From Citrobacter sp. R56 (GTDB taxonomy: Bacteria; Pseudomonadota; Gammaproteobacteria; Enterobacterales; Enterobacteriaceae): 64,000 bases of DNA. The translations under genes and the position numbers were made by a program. This document shows positions 1 through 11,192 of this stretch, in pieces. Numbering within the stretch: the first letter of the stretch is position 1; each line of letters opens with the position of its first letter. The DNA lies in contig NZ_CP069159.1 in NCBI RefSeq assembly GCF_016811995.1, positions 2,418,001 to 2,482,000 on the forward strand, in the 5' to 3' direction. The notes beneath the pieces were generated by a model that was given only the letters and a program-made list of their open reading frames with translations, ran no database searches and was not told the DNA's origin.

Positions 1-1
1 A

Positions 2-919
2 GCGTTATTTATTGCCGTTATTTTAAACCCGGTCGTACAACGGATGGTCAAATTACGCATCCCCCGCGTGCTGGCGGTATCATTACTGGTCGTCATCATT
101 GTGATGGCGATGGTGCTCCTGCTGGCGTATCTGGGAACCTCATTAAATGAGCTCGCACGAACGCTGCCGCAGTACCGTTCGTCTTTGATCATCCCACTGA
201 AAAGTATTGAGCCGTGGTTACAACGCGCAGGAATTGGCGTTTCTGTGGATGAACTGGCGAAATATATTAATCCTAACGCGGCCATGACGCTGGTCACTAA
301 CTTGCTGACCCAACTCTCTAACGCCATGTCGTCTATCTTTTTACTTCTGTTAACTGTCGTCTTTATGCTGCTGGAAGTGCCACAACTGCCCGGCAAGCTA
401 AAACAGATGATGGCTAACCCCGCAGAAGGCATGTCTGCCATTCAGCGCGCAATTGACAGCGTTTCGCATTATCTGGTGCTGAAGACCGCCATCAGCATTG
501 TCACGGGTCTGGTCGCCTGGGGAATGTTGGCGGCACTGGATGTACGTTTTGCTTTCGTCTGGGGGCTGCTGGCCTTTGCGCTGAACTATATCCCTAATAT
601 TGGCTCCGTACTGGCGGCGATTCCACCTATCGCTCAGGTGCTGGTGTTCAGCGGATTTTACGACGCGCTTGTTGTGCTGGCGGGATATCTGGCGATCAAC
701 CTGGTGTTCGGTAACATCCTTGAACCTCGAATCATGGGGCGTGGATTAGGCCTTTCGACGCTGGTGGTGTTTCTCTCATTGATTTTCTGGGGATGGCTGC
801 TCGGTCCCGTTGGTATGTTGCTTTCGGTGCCGCTGACCATCGTCGTTAAAATCGCCCTTGAGCAGACAACAGGCGGTCAGAGCATTGCGGTTTTGCTTAG
901 CGACCTCAATAAAGCCTGA
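2..919 (+). CDS. tqsA: AI-2E family transporter TqsA, 5' truncated by window edge
   Basis: This is an inner-membrane protein of the AI-2E (PerM-like) family; E. coli TqsA is reported to export the quorum signal AI-2. The reading frame is open from base 2 ([12 protein letters not shown]), so the coding region begins before the window and about 39 N-terminal residues are missing compared with the roughly 344-residue E. coli protein; the ATG at 44 is internal. Long hydrophobic segments alternate through the protein, and the family signature around NYIPNIGS and the [12 protein letters not shown] stretch near the C-terminus are present. It converges on pntB, with a hairpin terminator between them. 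Confidence 0.93.
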   Translation, partial: ALFIAVILNPVVQRMVKLRIPRVLAVSLLVVIIVMAMVLLLAYLGTSLNELARTLPQYRSSLIIPLKSIEPWLQRAGIGVSVDELAKYINPNAAMTLVTNLLTQLSNAMSSIFLLLLTVVFMLLEVPQLPGKLKQMMANPAEGMSAIQRAIDSVSHYLVLKTAISIVTGLVAWGMLAALDVRFAFVWGLLAFALNYIPNIGSVLAAIPPIAQVLVFSGFYDALVVLAGYLAINLVFGNILEPRIMGRGLGLSTLVVFLSLIFWGWLLGPVGMLLSVPLTIVVKIALEQTTGGQSIAVLLSDLNKA

Positions 920-922
920 TAT

Positions 923-948
923 AAAAAACGGCCTCCGCAGAGGCCGTT
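923..948 (-). terminator. Rho-independent terminator of pntAB
   Basis: A perfect 9-bp stem (AACGGCCTC / GAGGCCGTT) with a 4-base loop lies just past the pntB stop. Six A residues on its left side give a U-tract for leftward transcripts. It lies between convergent tqsA and pntB, so it may act in both directions. Confidence 0.85.
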
Positions 949-975
949 CACATCATTGCCGAATGGCAGCTATCT

Positions 976-2367
<1,392 letters not shown>

Positions 2368-2374
2368 TTACCCC

Positions 2375-4429
<2,055 letters not shown>

Positions 4430-5374
4430 ATGAAGCTTAAGAACACTCTCCTGGCGTCCGCACTTCTTTCTGCGACTGCTTTTTCTGTAAATGCAGCGAC
4501 AGAACTGACGCCGGAGCAAGCGGCAGCACTTAAACCTTATGACCGTATCGTGGTCACCGGTCGTTTTAATGCCATTAGCGATGCGGTGAATGCTGCATCC
4601 CGCCGTGCAGATAAAGAAGGTGCAGCCTCTTTTTATGTTGTTGATACATCTGACTATGGCAGTGGCGGTAACTGGCGCGTCGTAGCCGACCTCTATAAAG
4701 CCGATGCTGAAAAAGCGGAAGCCTCCAAAAATCGCGTGATTAACGGCATTGTAGAATTACCAAAAGATCAGGCCGTTGCGCTGGAACCGTATGACACCGT
4801 GACGGTGCAAGGTTTCTTCCGTAACCAACCGGAAGTCAATGACGCGATCACCAAAGCAGCAAAACAGAAAGACGCTTACGCCTTCTTTATCGTTCGCCAG
4901 ATTGATGCCAACCAGGGCGGCAATCAGCGTATCACCGCGTTCCTCTACAAAGCGGATGCGAAAAAACGTGTGATTCAGAGCACTGACGTGATTCCGGCTG
5001 ATTCCGAAGCGGGACGCGCGGCACTGGCCGAGGGCGGCGAAGCGGCGAAGAAAGTTGAAATTCCGGGCGTTGCAGCAACCGCTGCGCCAAGCGCTGATGT
5101 GGGTCGCTTCTTCGAAACACAATCGACCAAAGGTGGACGTTACACTGTCACGCTTCCGGACGGAACGAAAGTCGAAGAGTTGAACAAAGCAACGGCCGCC
5201 ATGATGGTGCCTTTCGACAGCATCAAGTTCACGGGCAACTACGGCAACATGACGGAAGTCTCGTATCAGGTTGCTAAACGTGCCGCGAAAAAAGGTGCCA
5301 AGTACTACCACATCACTCGCCAGTGGCAAGAACGTGGTAACAACATGACCATCAGCGCCGATCTGTATAAATAA
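4430..5374 (+). CDS. ydgH: Periplasmic DUF1471 (YdgH/BhsA/McbA) protein YdgH
   Basis: A secreted protein of 314 residues with a cleavable signal peptide (cleavage likely after SVNA, residue ~22). It contains three copies of the small YdgH/BhsA/McbA domain, seen as repeats of the pattern PYD-(R/T/S)-(I/V)-x-(V/F)-x-G followed by a segment ending in ITADLYK-like residues (RVVADLYK, RITAFLYK, MTISADLYK). Proteins of this family are linked to envelope stress and envelope homeostasis; the molecular activity is unsettled. It is transcribed alone and ends at a strong hairpin. Confidence 0.93.
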   Translation: MKLKNTLLASALLSATAFSVNAATELTPEQAAALKPYDRIVVTGRFNAISDAVNAASRRADKEGAASFYVVDTSDYGSGGNWRVVADLYKADAEKAEASKNRVINGIVELPKDQAVALEPYDTVTVQGFFRNQPEVNDAITKAAKQKDAYAFFIVRQIDANQGGNQRITAFLYKADAKKRVIQSTDVIPADSEAGRAALAEGGEAAKKVEIPGVAATAAPSADVGRFFETQSTKGGRYTVTLPDGTKVEELNKATAAMMVPFDSIKFTGNYGNMTEVSYQVAKRAAKKGAKYYHITRQWQERGNNMTISADLYK

Positions 5375-5393
5375 GGTGCATCAGTAGCAAAAT

Positions 5394-5420
5394 AAGGCGG
5401 CTTTTTGCCGCCTTTAGTAT
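5394..5420 (+). terminator. Terminator of ydgH
   Basis: Perfect 8-bp stem AAGGCGGC / GCCGCCTT with a five-T loop, starting 19 bp after the ydgH stop and followed by a T-rich stretch. Confidence 0.85.
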
Positions 5421-5561
5421 TTTTAATCATAAATCTTTCCATGATTATTGCATGCGCTCTCTTCTCTCCGTAAAATCCCGCGCCTTGAGATGCTTTCGCT
5501 ATTTTTATGCATTTTGGCAAAATAATTATTCTCCCACTCTCGTTTTTACAACTGGATATCG

Positions 5562-6944
5562 ATGGAAAAGAAACTGGGTCTGAGCGCGCTCACCGCGCTG
5601 GTACTAAGCTCAATGCTTGGCGCAGGTGTTTTCAGTCTGCCGCAAAACATGGCGGCAGTTGCCAGCCCGGCGGCATTATTGATTGGTTGGGGTATCACCG
5701 GCGCAGGCATTTTACTGCTGGCCTTTGCCATGCTGATCCTGACGCGTATTCGCCCCGACCTGGATGGCGGGATCTTCACCTACGCGCGTGAAGGATTTGG
5801 CGAGCTGATTGGCTTCTGCTCCGCGTGGGGATACTGGTTATGCGCCGTTATCGCCAACGTCTCCTATCTGGTGATTGTCTTTTCGGCCCTCAGCTTCTTC
5901 ACCGATACGCCTGAGCTGCGTCTTTTTGGCGACGGCAATACCTGGCAGTCAATCATCGGCGCATCCGTGCTGCTGTGGGTGGTTCACTTTCTTGTGCTGC
6001 GCGGCGTGCAAACGGCGGCAAGCATTAATCTGGTCGCCACACTGGCAAAACTCCTGCCGCTCGGACTGTTTGTCATCCTGGCGTTCATGTTGTTTAAGCT
6101 CGACACCTTCCGTCTCGATTTTACCGGTCTGGCGTTGGGCGTCCCGGTCTGGGAGCAGGTGAAAAACACCATGCTGATCACGCTCTGGGTGTTTATCGGC
6201 GTGGAAGGTGCGGTCGTTGTTTCCGCGCGCGCCAGAAATAAACGCGACGTTGGACGCGCCACGCTGCTGGCAGTCATCTCCGCGTTGGGCGTTTATCTGC
6301 TGGTAACCCTGCTCTCTCTCGGCGTGGTTGCCCGTCCGGAACTGGCGGAGATTCGTAACCCGTCCATGGCCGGTCTGATGGTCAAAATGATGGGACCGTG
6401 GGGCGAAATCATTATCGCCGCGGGGCTGATTGTCTCGGTGTGCGGTGCGTACCTGAGCTGGACCATTATGGCGGCGGAAGTGCCATTCCTGGCCTCAACG
6501 CACAAAGCGTTCCCGCGTATTTTCGCGCGTCAGAACGCTCAGGGCGCCCCGTCAGCGTCACTGTGGTTAACCAATATCTCAGTTCAGGTTTGTCTGGTCC
6601 TGATTTGGCTCACAGGTTCCGATTACAACACGCTGCTGACCATTGCCTCAGAGATGATTTTGGTGCCTTATTTTCTGGTTGGCGCCTTCTTGTTGAAGAT
6701 TGCCACGCGTCCTCTTCATCAGGCCGTGGGTGTCGGTGCCTGTATTTATGGTTTATGGTTGTTGTACGCGTCCGGCCCCATGCATCTGTTATTGTCGGTG
6801 GTGCTTTATGCGCCAGGACTGCTGGTTTTCCTCTATGCACGCAAAACACATACGCATGATAATGTGTTAAACCGTCAGGAAATCGTCCTGATTGGCCTGC
6901 TGTTAATGGCTTCGGTTCCAGCGACGTGGATGTTGGTGGGGTAA
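5562..6944 (+). CDS. ydgI: Basic amino acid/polyamine antiporter (APA family), YdgI
   Basis: A 460-residue integral membrane transporter of the amino acid-polyamine-organocation superfamily, most like the arginine/ornithine antiporter ArcD2 and lysine transporter group. About 12 hydrophobic segments are visible, beginning with the first-helix glycine motif SSMLGAGVFSLP that forms the substrate site in this superfamily. The substrate is not proven: arginine/ornithine exchange is the usual database guess. The start at 5562 gives the family N-terminus although its ribosome site is weak. It precedes folM by 37 bp and could share a transcript. Confidence 0.9.
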   Translation: MEKKLGLSALTALVLSSMLGAGVFSLPQNMAAVASPAALLIGWGITGAGILLLAFAMLILTRIRPDLDGGIFTYAREGFGELIGFCSAWGYWLCAVIANVSYLVIVFSALSFFTDTPELRLFGDGNTWQSIIGASVLLWVVHFLVLRGVQTAASINLVATLAKLLPLGLFVILAFMLFKLDTFRLDFTGLALGVPVWEQVKNTMLITLWVFIGVEGAVVVSARARNKRDVGRATLLAVISALGVYLLVTLLSLGVVARPELAEIRNPSMAGLMVKMMGPWGEIIIAAGLIVSVCGAYLSWTIMAAEVPFLASTHKAFPRIFARQNAQGAPSASLWLTNISVQVCLVLIWLTGSDYNTLLTIASEMILVPYFLVGAFLLKIATRPLHQAVGVGACIYGLWLLYASGPMHLLLSVVLYAPGLLVFLYARKTHTHDNVLNRQEIVLIGLLLMASVPATWMLVG

Positions 6945-6981
6945 GAATCGCCCCATCGTTTGATACCAAAAGGAGATTACG

Positions 6982-7704
6982 ATGGGTAAGCATCCGTCCT
7001 TGCCAATTCTTATCACCGGTGGAGGCCGTCGTATCGGCCTCGCCCTCGCGTGGCACTTCCTGAATCAACAACAGCCGGTCATTGTGAGTTACAGGACGCG
7101 CTATCCTGCCATTGCGCTTTTAGAAAAGGCCGGTGCGGTATGCATTCAGGCCGATTTTTCAACCGATGAACGCGTGCTGAGCTTTGCGGAAGAGGTCAAA
7201 GCACAGACTGACGGATTGCGCGCGATTCTGCATAATGCCAGCGCCTGGAGGCCAGAAACGCCCGATACGCCGCTCTGTGATGTGTTGTCATCAATGCTGC
7301 AGATCCACGTCAATACCCCCTACCTGCTCAACCACGCCTTAGAAAGTCTGTTAGTCGGTCGCGGACATGCCGCCAGCGACATTATTCACTTCACCGATTA
7401 CGTTGTGGAGCGCGGCAGCGATAAGCACATTGCCTATGCGGCCAGTAAAGCGGCGCTGGACAACATGACCCGCTCATTTGCCCGAAAACTGGCCCCGGAC
7501 GTCAAGGTTAACGCCATTGCCCCTTCACTCATTTTATTCAATGAAGGCGATGATGCGGCGTACCGCGAGCAGGCGCTGGATAAATCACTGATGAAAACAG
7601 CGCCAGGTGAAAAAGAGGTCATCGACGTCGTTGATTACCTGCTCACCAGCGGCTTTGTGACAGGACGTAGTTTTGCCGTTGATGGCGGGCGCCACTTACG
7701 TTAA
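6982..7704 (+). CDS. folM: Dihydromonapterin reductase FolM
   Basis: A short-chain dehydrogenase/reductase of 240 residues that reduces dihydromonapterin to tetrahydromonapterin with NADPH and has weak dihydrofolate reductase activity in E. coli. Visible are the cofactor loop TGGGRRIG near the N-terminus, the NAS (HNASAW) motif, and the catalytic YxxxK (YAASKAAL, Tyr at about residue 152). A clear AAAAGGAG ribosome site precedes the ATG. The stop codon overlaps the convergent ydgC by four bases. Confidence 0.95.
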   Translation: MGKHPSLPILITGGGRRIGLALAWHFLNQQQPVIVSYRTRYPAIALLEKAGAVCIQADFSTDERVLSFAEEVKAQTDGLRAILHNASAWRPETPDTPLCDVLSSMLQIHVNTPYLLNHALESLLVGRGHAASDIIHFTDYVVERGSDKHIAYAASKAALDNMTRSFARKLAPDVKVNAIAPSLILFNEGDDAAYREQALDKSLMKTAPGEKEVIDVVDYLLTSGFVTGRSFAVDGGRHLR

Positions 7705-8036
7705 TGCAGCTTTATCCAACAGACGATCAGCAGCCAGGCGCTTACCCCCCAGCATAAGACCGAGCCGCCAAGGGCGACCGGTAAGCGCATAAAGCCGGTG
7801 AAGTACCACAATGAAACCAGATACACAAAATAGGGAATGATCGACCACATACTAAACACGATGGTCGTACGTAACGCCTCTACCCCGCGCTCACTGGCCA
7901 CAATATAGTGTGCAATAAGCGCAAACGTTGGAAACAGAGGGATTAACCCGGCGATATAATAATTTTTTGTTTTTGCCAGCACACCGATCAACACCACCAC
8001 CAGCGCACCCAGCGCGGCTTTTATAACGAGTCCCAT
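7701..8036 (-). CDS. ydgC: Inner membrane protein YdgC (GlpM family)
   Basis: A 111-residue hydrophobic protein with about four membrane helices (MGLVIKAALGALVVVLIGVLA..., GLIPLFPTFALIAHY). It belongs to the GlpM-like family; no biochemical function is established. It is convergent with folM, sharing four bases, and divergent from rstA, with which it shares a ~120-bp control region. Confidence 0.88.
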   Translation of the reverse strand: MGLVIKAALGALVVVLIGVLAKTKNYYIAGLIPLFPTFALIAHYIVASERGVEALRTTIVFSMWSIIPYFVYLVSLWYFTGFMRLPVALGGSVLCWGVSAWLLIVCWIKLH

Positions 8037-8090
8037 TCCTCTGCCTTAACACATCGATAACATCAGTCTCTAGCATAACGGAAGCGATCT

Positions 8091-8107
8091 CGTTTAGAAA
8101 AGATTAA
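8091..8107 (+). promoter_or_regulatory. Candidate PhoP box upstream of rstA
   Basis: Two half-sites CGTTTA and GATTAA are spaced by exactly 5 bp, as in the (T/G)GTTTA-N5-(T/G)GTTTA PhoP box. rstA is a known PhoP target in enterics. The second half-site is imperfect and no well-placed -10 lies about 12 bp further on (a TATGTT lies at 8131), so this is only moderately supported. Confidence 0.35.
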
Positions 8108-8153
8108 TAGCAGCGAAAACAGCGGCGGTGTATGTTGTCGTTTTATATTCATA

Positions 8154-8897
8154 ATGAATGATATGAACACCATCGTATTTGTCGAAGATGAACCCGAAGT
8201 CGGCTCGCTGATTGCTGCCTACCTGGCCCGGCATGATATTGAGGTCATCGTTGAGCCTCGGGGCGATCGGGCTGAAGAGGTTATTCTGCGCACGCAACCC
8301 GATCTGGTGTTGTTGGATATCATGCTGCCGGGCAAAGACGGCATGAGCATTTGCCGCGACCTGCGCGAGCGCTGGCGTGGCCCCATCGTTCTGCTCACCT
8401 CGCTGGATAGCGATATGAATCATATCCTTGCGCTGGAAATGGGCGCCTGCGACTACATTCTGAAGACCACGCCACCTGCCGTGCTGCTGGCACGCCTGCG
8501 TTTGCATCTACGTCAGAGCGAACAGTCCGCCCATTCGAAAGGCATCCAGGATGCCATTGTCGCACCGCATAAAACGCTACGTTTTGGCACGCTCGCCATA
8601 GACCCCATCAACCGTACGGTGGTGTTATCAGGTGAGCCGGTTTCACTTTCCACAGCAGACTTTGAGCTTCTTTGGGAACTGGCAACGCATGCCGGGAAAA
8701 TAATGGATCGCGATGCGTTGCTGAAAAACCTACGGGGCGTAAGTTATGACGGGCTGGACCGCAGTGTGGACGTGGCGATTTCCCGTCTGCGGAAAAAATT
8801 GCAGGATAGCGCCACCGAGCCTTACCGAATTAAAACGGTTCGCAACAAAGGCTATTTGTTTGCTCCCCATGCCTGGGAAGATGCGCAACATGATTGA
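8154..8897 (+). CDS. rstA: Response regulator RstA
   Basis: OmpR/PhoB-type response regulator of the RstBA two-component system. The receiver domain (residues ~4-120) has the acidic pocket VEDEPE and the phospho-acceptor Asp at about residue 55 (LVLLDIMLPGKDG), plus the conserved LLTS and ILK motifs. The C-terminal winged helix covers ~140-240 and ends with RIKTVRNKGYLF. The E. coli protein begins at the second ATG (8163, MNTIVF), so 8154 or 8163 may be used. It ends APHAWEDAQHD, five residues longer than the E. coli form I recall. Here it is separated from rstB by a 5-kb insertion. Confidence 0.96.
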   Translation: MNDMNTIVFVEDEPEVGSLIAAYLARHDIEVIVEPRGDRAEEVILRTQPDLVLLDIMLPGKDGMSICRDLRERWRGPIVLLTSLDSDMNHILALEMGACDYILKTTPPAVLLARLRLHLRQSEQSAHSKGIQDAIVAPHKTLRFGTLAIDPINRTVVLSGEPVSLSTADFELLWELATHAGKIMDRDALLKNLRGVSYDGLDRSVDVAISRLRKKLQDSATEPYRIKTVRNKGYLFAPHAWEDAQHD

Positions 8898-8905
8898 TCG
8901 TTACA

Positions 8906-8946
8906 ACGTCACATCTGAACCAAAGAAGGCTTTCTGATTGTGACGT
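8906..8946. repeat. Imperfect inverted repeat at left island edge
   Basis: ACGTCACA (8906-8913) and TGTGACGT (8939-8946) are perfect inverted 8-mers around a partly paired interior (AAAG ... CTTT). They lie nine bases after the rstA stop. No T-tract follows, so a terminator role is doubtful; it may mark the island junction. Confidence 0.4.
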
Positions 8947-9063
8947 CAGTTGCTCCCCCTTTTTACACTCGACCGGCTGCGATGAGCGGACGTTAGCCTC
9001 ACGCGGATATCATCCGTTTGTCGGGGGCTGTCTAAACGGGAATGGCTCGGATTACAGGAACAC

Positions 9064-9546
9064 TTAGATTTTAAGTGCAGCAAGGATTGCGGCTTCCATT
9101 TTCTCTGGGGTGGTGAACGGTGCAAAACGCTTGATCGGTTTGCCGTCGCGCCCGATCAGGAACTTAGTGAAGTTCCACTTGATTCGCCCACCCAGTACGC
9201 CTGGCAATTCTGCTTTCAGGTAACAAAACACCGGGTGCGTAGCGGCGCCGTTGACCTCCACTTTCTCGAACATCGGGAAGCTCACACCGTAGTTGATGTA
9301 ACAGGTCTGAGCGATTTCGTCGGTGCCGCCGGGCTCCTGCTTACCGAACTGGTTGCAGGGGAAACCAAGCACTACCAGCCCCTGGTCGGCGTACTTCTTG
9401 TAGAGCGCTTCAAGTCCTGTGTATTGCGGCGTGAAGCCACAATGACTGGCGGTATTAACCACCAGAACCAGTTTACCCGCGTAGTCGGCCATAGAGATGA
9501 GCTGACCACGCAGGCTGGTGGCAGTCAGTTGATGAAAAGTGGTCAT
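9064..9546 (-). CDS. Glutathione peroxidase family protein (cysteine type)
   Basis: A 160-residue thioredoxin-fold peroxidase of the glutathione peroxidase family, expected to reduce peroxides using thioredoxin or glutathione. The active-site triad is visible: Cys36 in NTASHCGFTPQY (a Cys form, not selenocysteine), Gln in the FPCNQF motif (~residue 72) and Trp in KWNFTKFL (~125). It is shorter than E. coli BtuE (183 residues) and lacks the BtuE insertion before the Trp motif, so it is a different branch and I do not call it btuE. It sits between rstA and the AT-rich unknown genes, facing rstA, and is the first gene of the island. Confidence 0.88.
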   Translation of the reverse strand: MTTFHQLTATSLRGQLISMADYAGKLVLVVNTASHCGFTPQYTGLEALYKKYADQGLVVLGFPCNQFGKQEPGGTDEIAQTCYINYGVSFPMFEKVEVNGAATHPVFCYLKAELPGVLGGRIKWNFTKFLIGRDGKPIKRFAPFTTPEKMEAAILAALKI

Positions 9547-9593
9547 GTCGGAATCCTCAAAGCAGTGGCGATTTAGTAATACACTGTCGCAAA

Positions 9594-9872
9594 TTAATTA
9601 CGTTTAGATTGAGACAAAGTTTGATAAATTTTCCCTGCAAAATAAACCGTTGTAATAGCGAGAATGATGGAGAGGATACCCATAAAAATCATCACTGATA
9701 GAAGAGGATTTATTACGCCACCAAAACTTGTTACATACCCCAACCAGGAAAGATGTTCGGGACTAAGTATACGAAAAATGAACTCAGGAATTATTAGAAA
9801 AAAAATAATAACAGTCGAGATGTAAATGAATGCCTTCCGTTTTTTTCCCGCCATCCTACTTGCCCTCGTCAT
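9594..9872 (-). CDS. Small two-helix membrane protein, unknown
   Basis: I do not recognise this protein. It has up to 92 residues, with a basic N-terminus (MAGKKRKAF), one helix at about residues 14-34 (FIYISTVIIFFLIIPEFIF) and another at about 50-80 (LLSVMIFMGILSIILAITTV), then a short polar tail ending QSKRN. The ATG at 9854 has a GAGGG sequence 8-12 bases upstream and may be the true start; that at 9872 has none. It is AT-rich compared with rstA and rstB and is divergent from the 236-residue gene at 9922. The topology would suit an immunity or accessory membrane protein, but nothing proves this. Confidence 0.55.
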   Translation of the reverse strand: MTRASRMAGKKRKAFIYISTVIIFFLIIPEFIFRILSPEHLSWLGYVTSFGGVINPLLSVMIFMGILSIILAITTVYFAGKIYQTLSQSKRN

Positions 9873-9921
9873 CAGTATTGATCAATTATGAGGCAAAAAT
9901 GATACAGCATGGAGTAATAAA

Positions 9922-10632
9922 ATGTCACAGACCTATTTTCAACTACAGATGCAGTCCAAAAGACAATTAGCAATAGACCTCACAAACTCTCTACGCAGCA
10001 TCCACGGAAATCTGATATCCACAATCAACAGCGCTAAAATGGGCACACAACGCCTGATCAACTATGGTTCCTGCGTTATCCCTGATGAATACTATCGCAG
10101 CGCGTGCCGTGACATGATGCGTGAAGATGAGAGATTGCTTTTGGCTGTAGGTGAGATTTTTAATCGCCAGGACGTCACTGTCGATATGGTTTCCATTTAT
10201 TTTAAGAAAACTCTTAAAATAATCGATAACAACAAAGCTAATGATCTCGTGTCATTCCTACACGAAAAACTAGGGTTTGCAGCTAACAAAGCGGCTGGCA
10301 AAGTTAGCAACATGTCACTGGCAATAACTATTGCAAAATTAATTATTAGCTCAGGTAACTTTAAGGAAACTCATATCAACATGGTTAATAAGTTTGCGTC
10401 ATGGTTTATTAGTGGCGCATCAATATATGGCAATGCTCAATTAGCTGCCTCAGCAGCAAATAAGTTAAAATTCCAGGACTCCGAGTATTATAATTTACTT
10501 TATAAAGAAAATTTAGAAATGCTTTACTTCACAATTGAACCGTTCATGACAAAGATAATTTATCAAATAGAGTCAGGAGATAACAGGCCTGAAATTATAG
10601 CCGATGCTTTGTATGAGATACTGAAGAAATGA
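9922..10632 (+). CDS. Unknown helical protein, first gene of a two-gene unit
   Basis: I cannot assign a family. The 236 residues are predicted by eye to be almost all helical, with a charged N-terminal half (RSACRDMMREDERLLLAV) and two weakly hydrophobic, Ala/Ser/Gly-rich stretches at about residues 130-150 (NMSLAITIAKLIISSG) and 165-190 (SWFISGASIYGNAQLAASAA). There is no signal peptide. A GGAG ribosome site lies nine bases before the ATG. Its stop overlaps the next start as ATGA, so the two proteins are very likely co-translated. Base composition is clearly more AT-rich than the core genes, suggesting acquisition. Amphipathic segments plus a small membrane partner resemble toxin/immunity pairs, which is a hypothesis only. 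Confidence 0.65.
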   Translation: MSQTYFQLQMQSKRQLAIDLTNSLRSIHGNLISTINSAKMGTQRLINYGSCVIPDEYYRSACRDMMREDERLLLAVGEIFNRQDVTVDMVSIYFKKTLKIIDNNKANDLVSFLHEKLGFAANKAAGKVSNMSLAITIAKLIISSGNFKETHINMVNKFASWFISGASIYGNAQLAASAANKLKFQDSEYYNLLYKENLEMLYFTIEPFMTKIIYQIESGDNRPEIIADALYEILKK

Positions 10633-10805
10633 AGAAACTGATTCTATGGCTATTGCAGTCTTTTTTTTACCTTGTGCCAGTCATAGTGAGTGTGATTGGT
10701 GCTTATTTCATTGTTCGTTTCATTCCGTTTTATCCAAGGGTTTTCGTTGTACTTTGGGTTATTATTGTTGCTTACCTATATGTAAGATACAGCAAATGGG
10801 TTTAG
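10629..10805 (+). CDS. 58-residue membrane protein coupled to the upstream unknown gene
   Basis: A short open frame starting MKKLILWLLQSF and ending VRYSKWV. It has two clear membrane helices (LVPVIVSVIGAYFIVRFI and VFVVLWVIIVAYLYV) separated by a tight FYPR turn. The start overlaps the stop of the 236-residue gene (ATGA), the classical sign of translational coupling. The function is unknown; small two-helix partners are common as immunity or anchor proteins, but no family was recognised. Confidence 0.6.
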   Translation: MKKLILWLLQSFFYLVPVIVSVIGAYFIVRFIPFYPRVFVVLWVIIVAYLYVRYSKWV

Positions 10806-11192
10806 CCCTTTTAATCAGAACAGATAGTCGGCCTTGAGCGAGGAGCGGACGTCGCTGTCTGTTCACTGAACCAATTCGGTAATTGCCAGCTCAGCAACTT
10901 CTAATGTAGTGGATGCTGTATCATTGCTGTCGAGTGACACTGTTGTTGAGAGACCGCTCCACGCAATTATCCATTTGAGTTGACGCTCTCTATCCAGACC
11001 AGACATTTCTGGTAACAAATCTCAGTCGTTGTTTAAATATACCTGGCACAGTGGACTGGTGAGCTTTCTCAAAGCTTAAATTTTTAGTTCCCTATATCAC
11101 GTGGTTTTGCTTGTTGCCGGATTTCAACTCTTGAACAAACATCAGTGCTATTGCCCGTAAATTCAACACAACGCGGCAAGCAAATTTGCGAG
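10806..11192. other. Island spacer, 387 bp
   Basis: Apart from the small open frame at 10863-11006, I see no gene here. The stretch 11007-11192 is AT-rich, without repeats or hairpins that I would call. Confidence 0.5.
10863..11006 (-). CDS. Possible 47-residue ORF or gene remnant
   Basis: An open frame from ATG at 11006 to TGA at 10863 encodes a protein that starts MSGLDRERQLKWIIAWSG and ends LEVAELAITELVQ. Its amino acid composition looks protein-like, with a helical tail, but there is no clear ribosome site and the frame is stopped only five codons upstream of the ATG. It may be the end of a decayed phage or plasmid gene. No family was recognised. Confidence 0.3.
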   Translation of the reverse strand: MSGLDRERQLKWIIAWSGLSTTVSLDSNDTASTTLEVAELAITELVQ

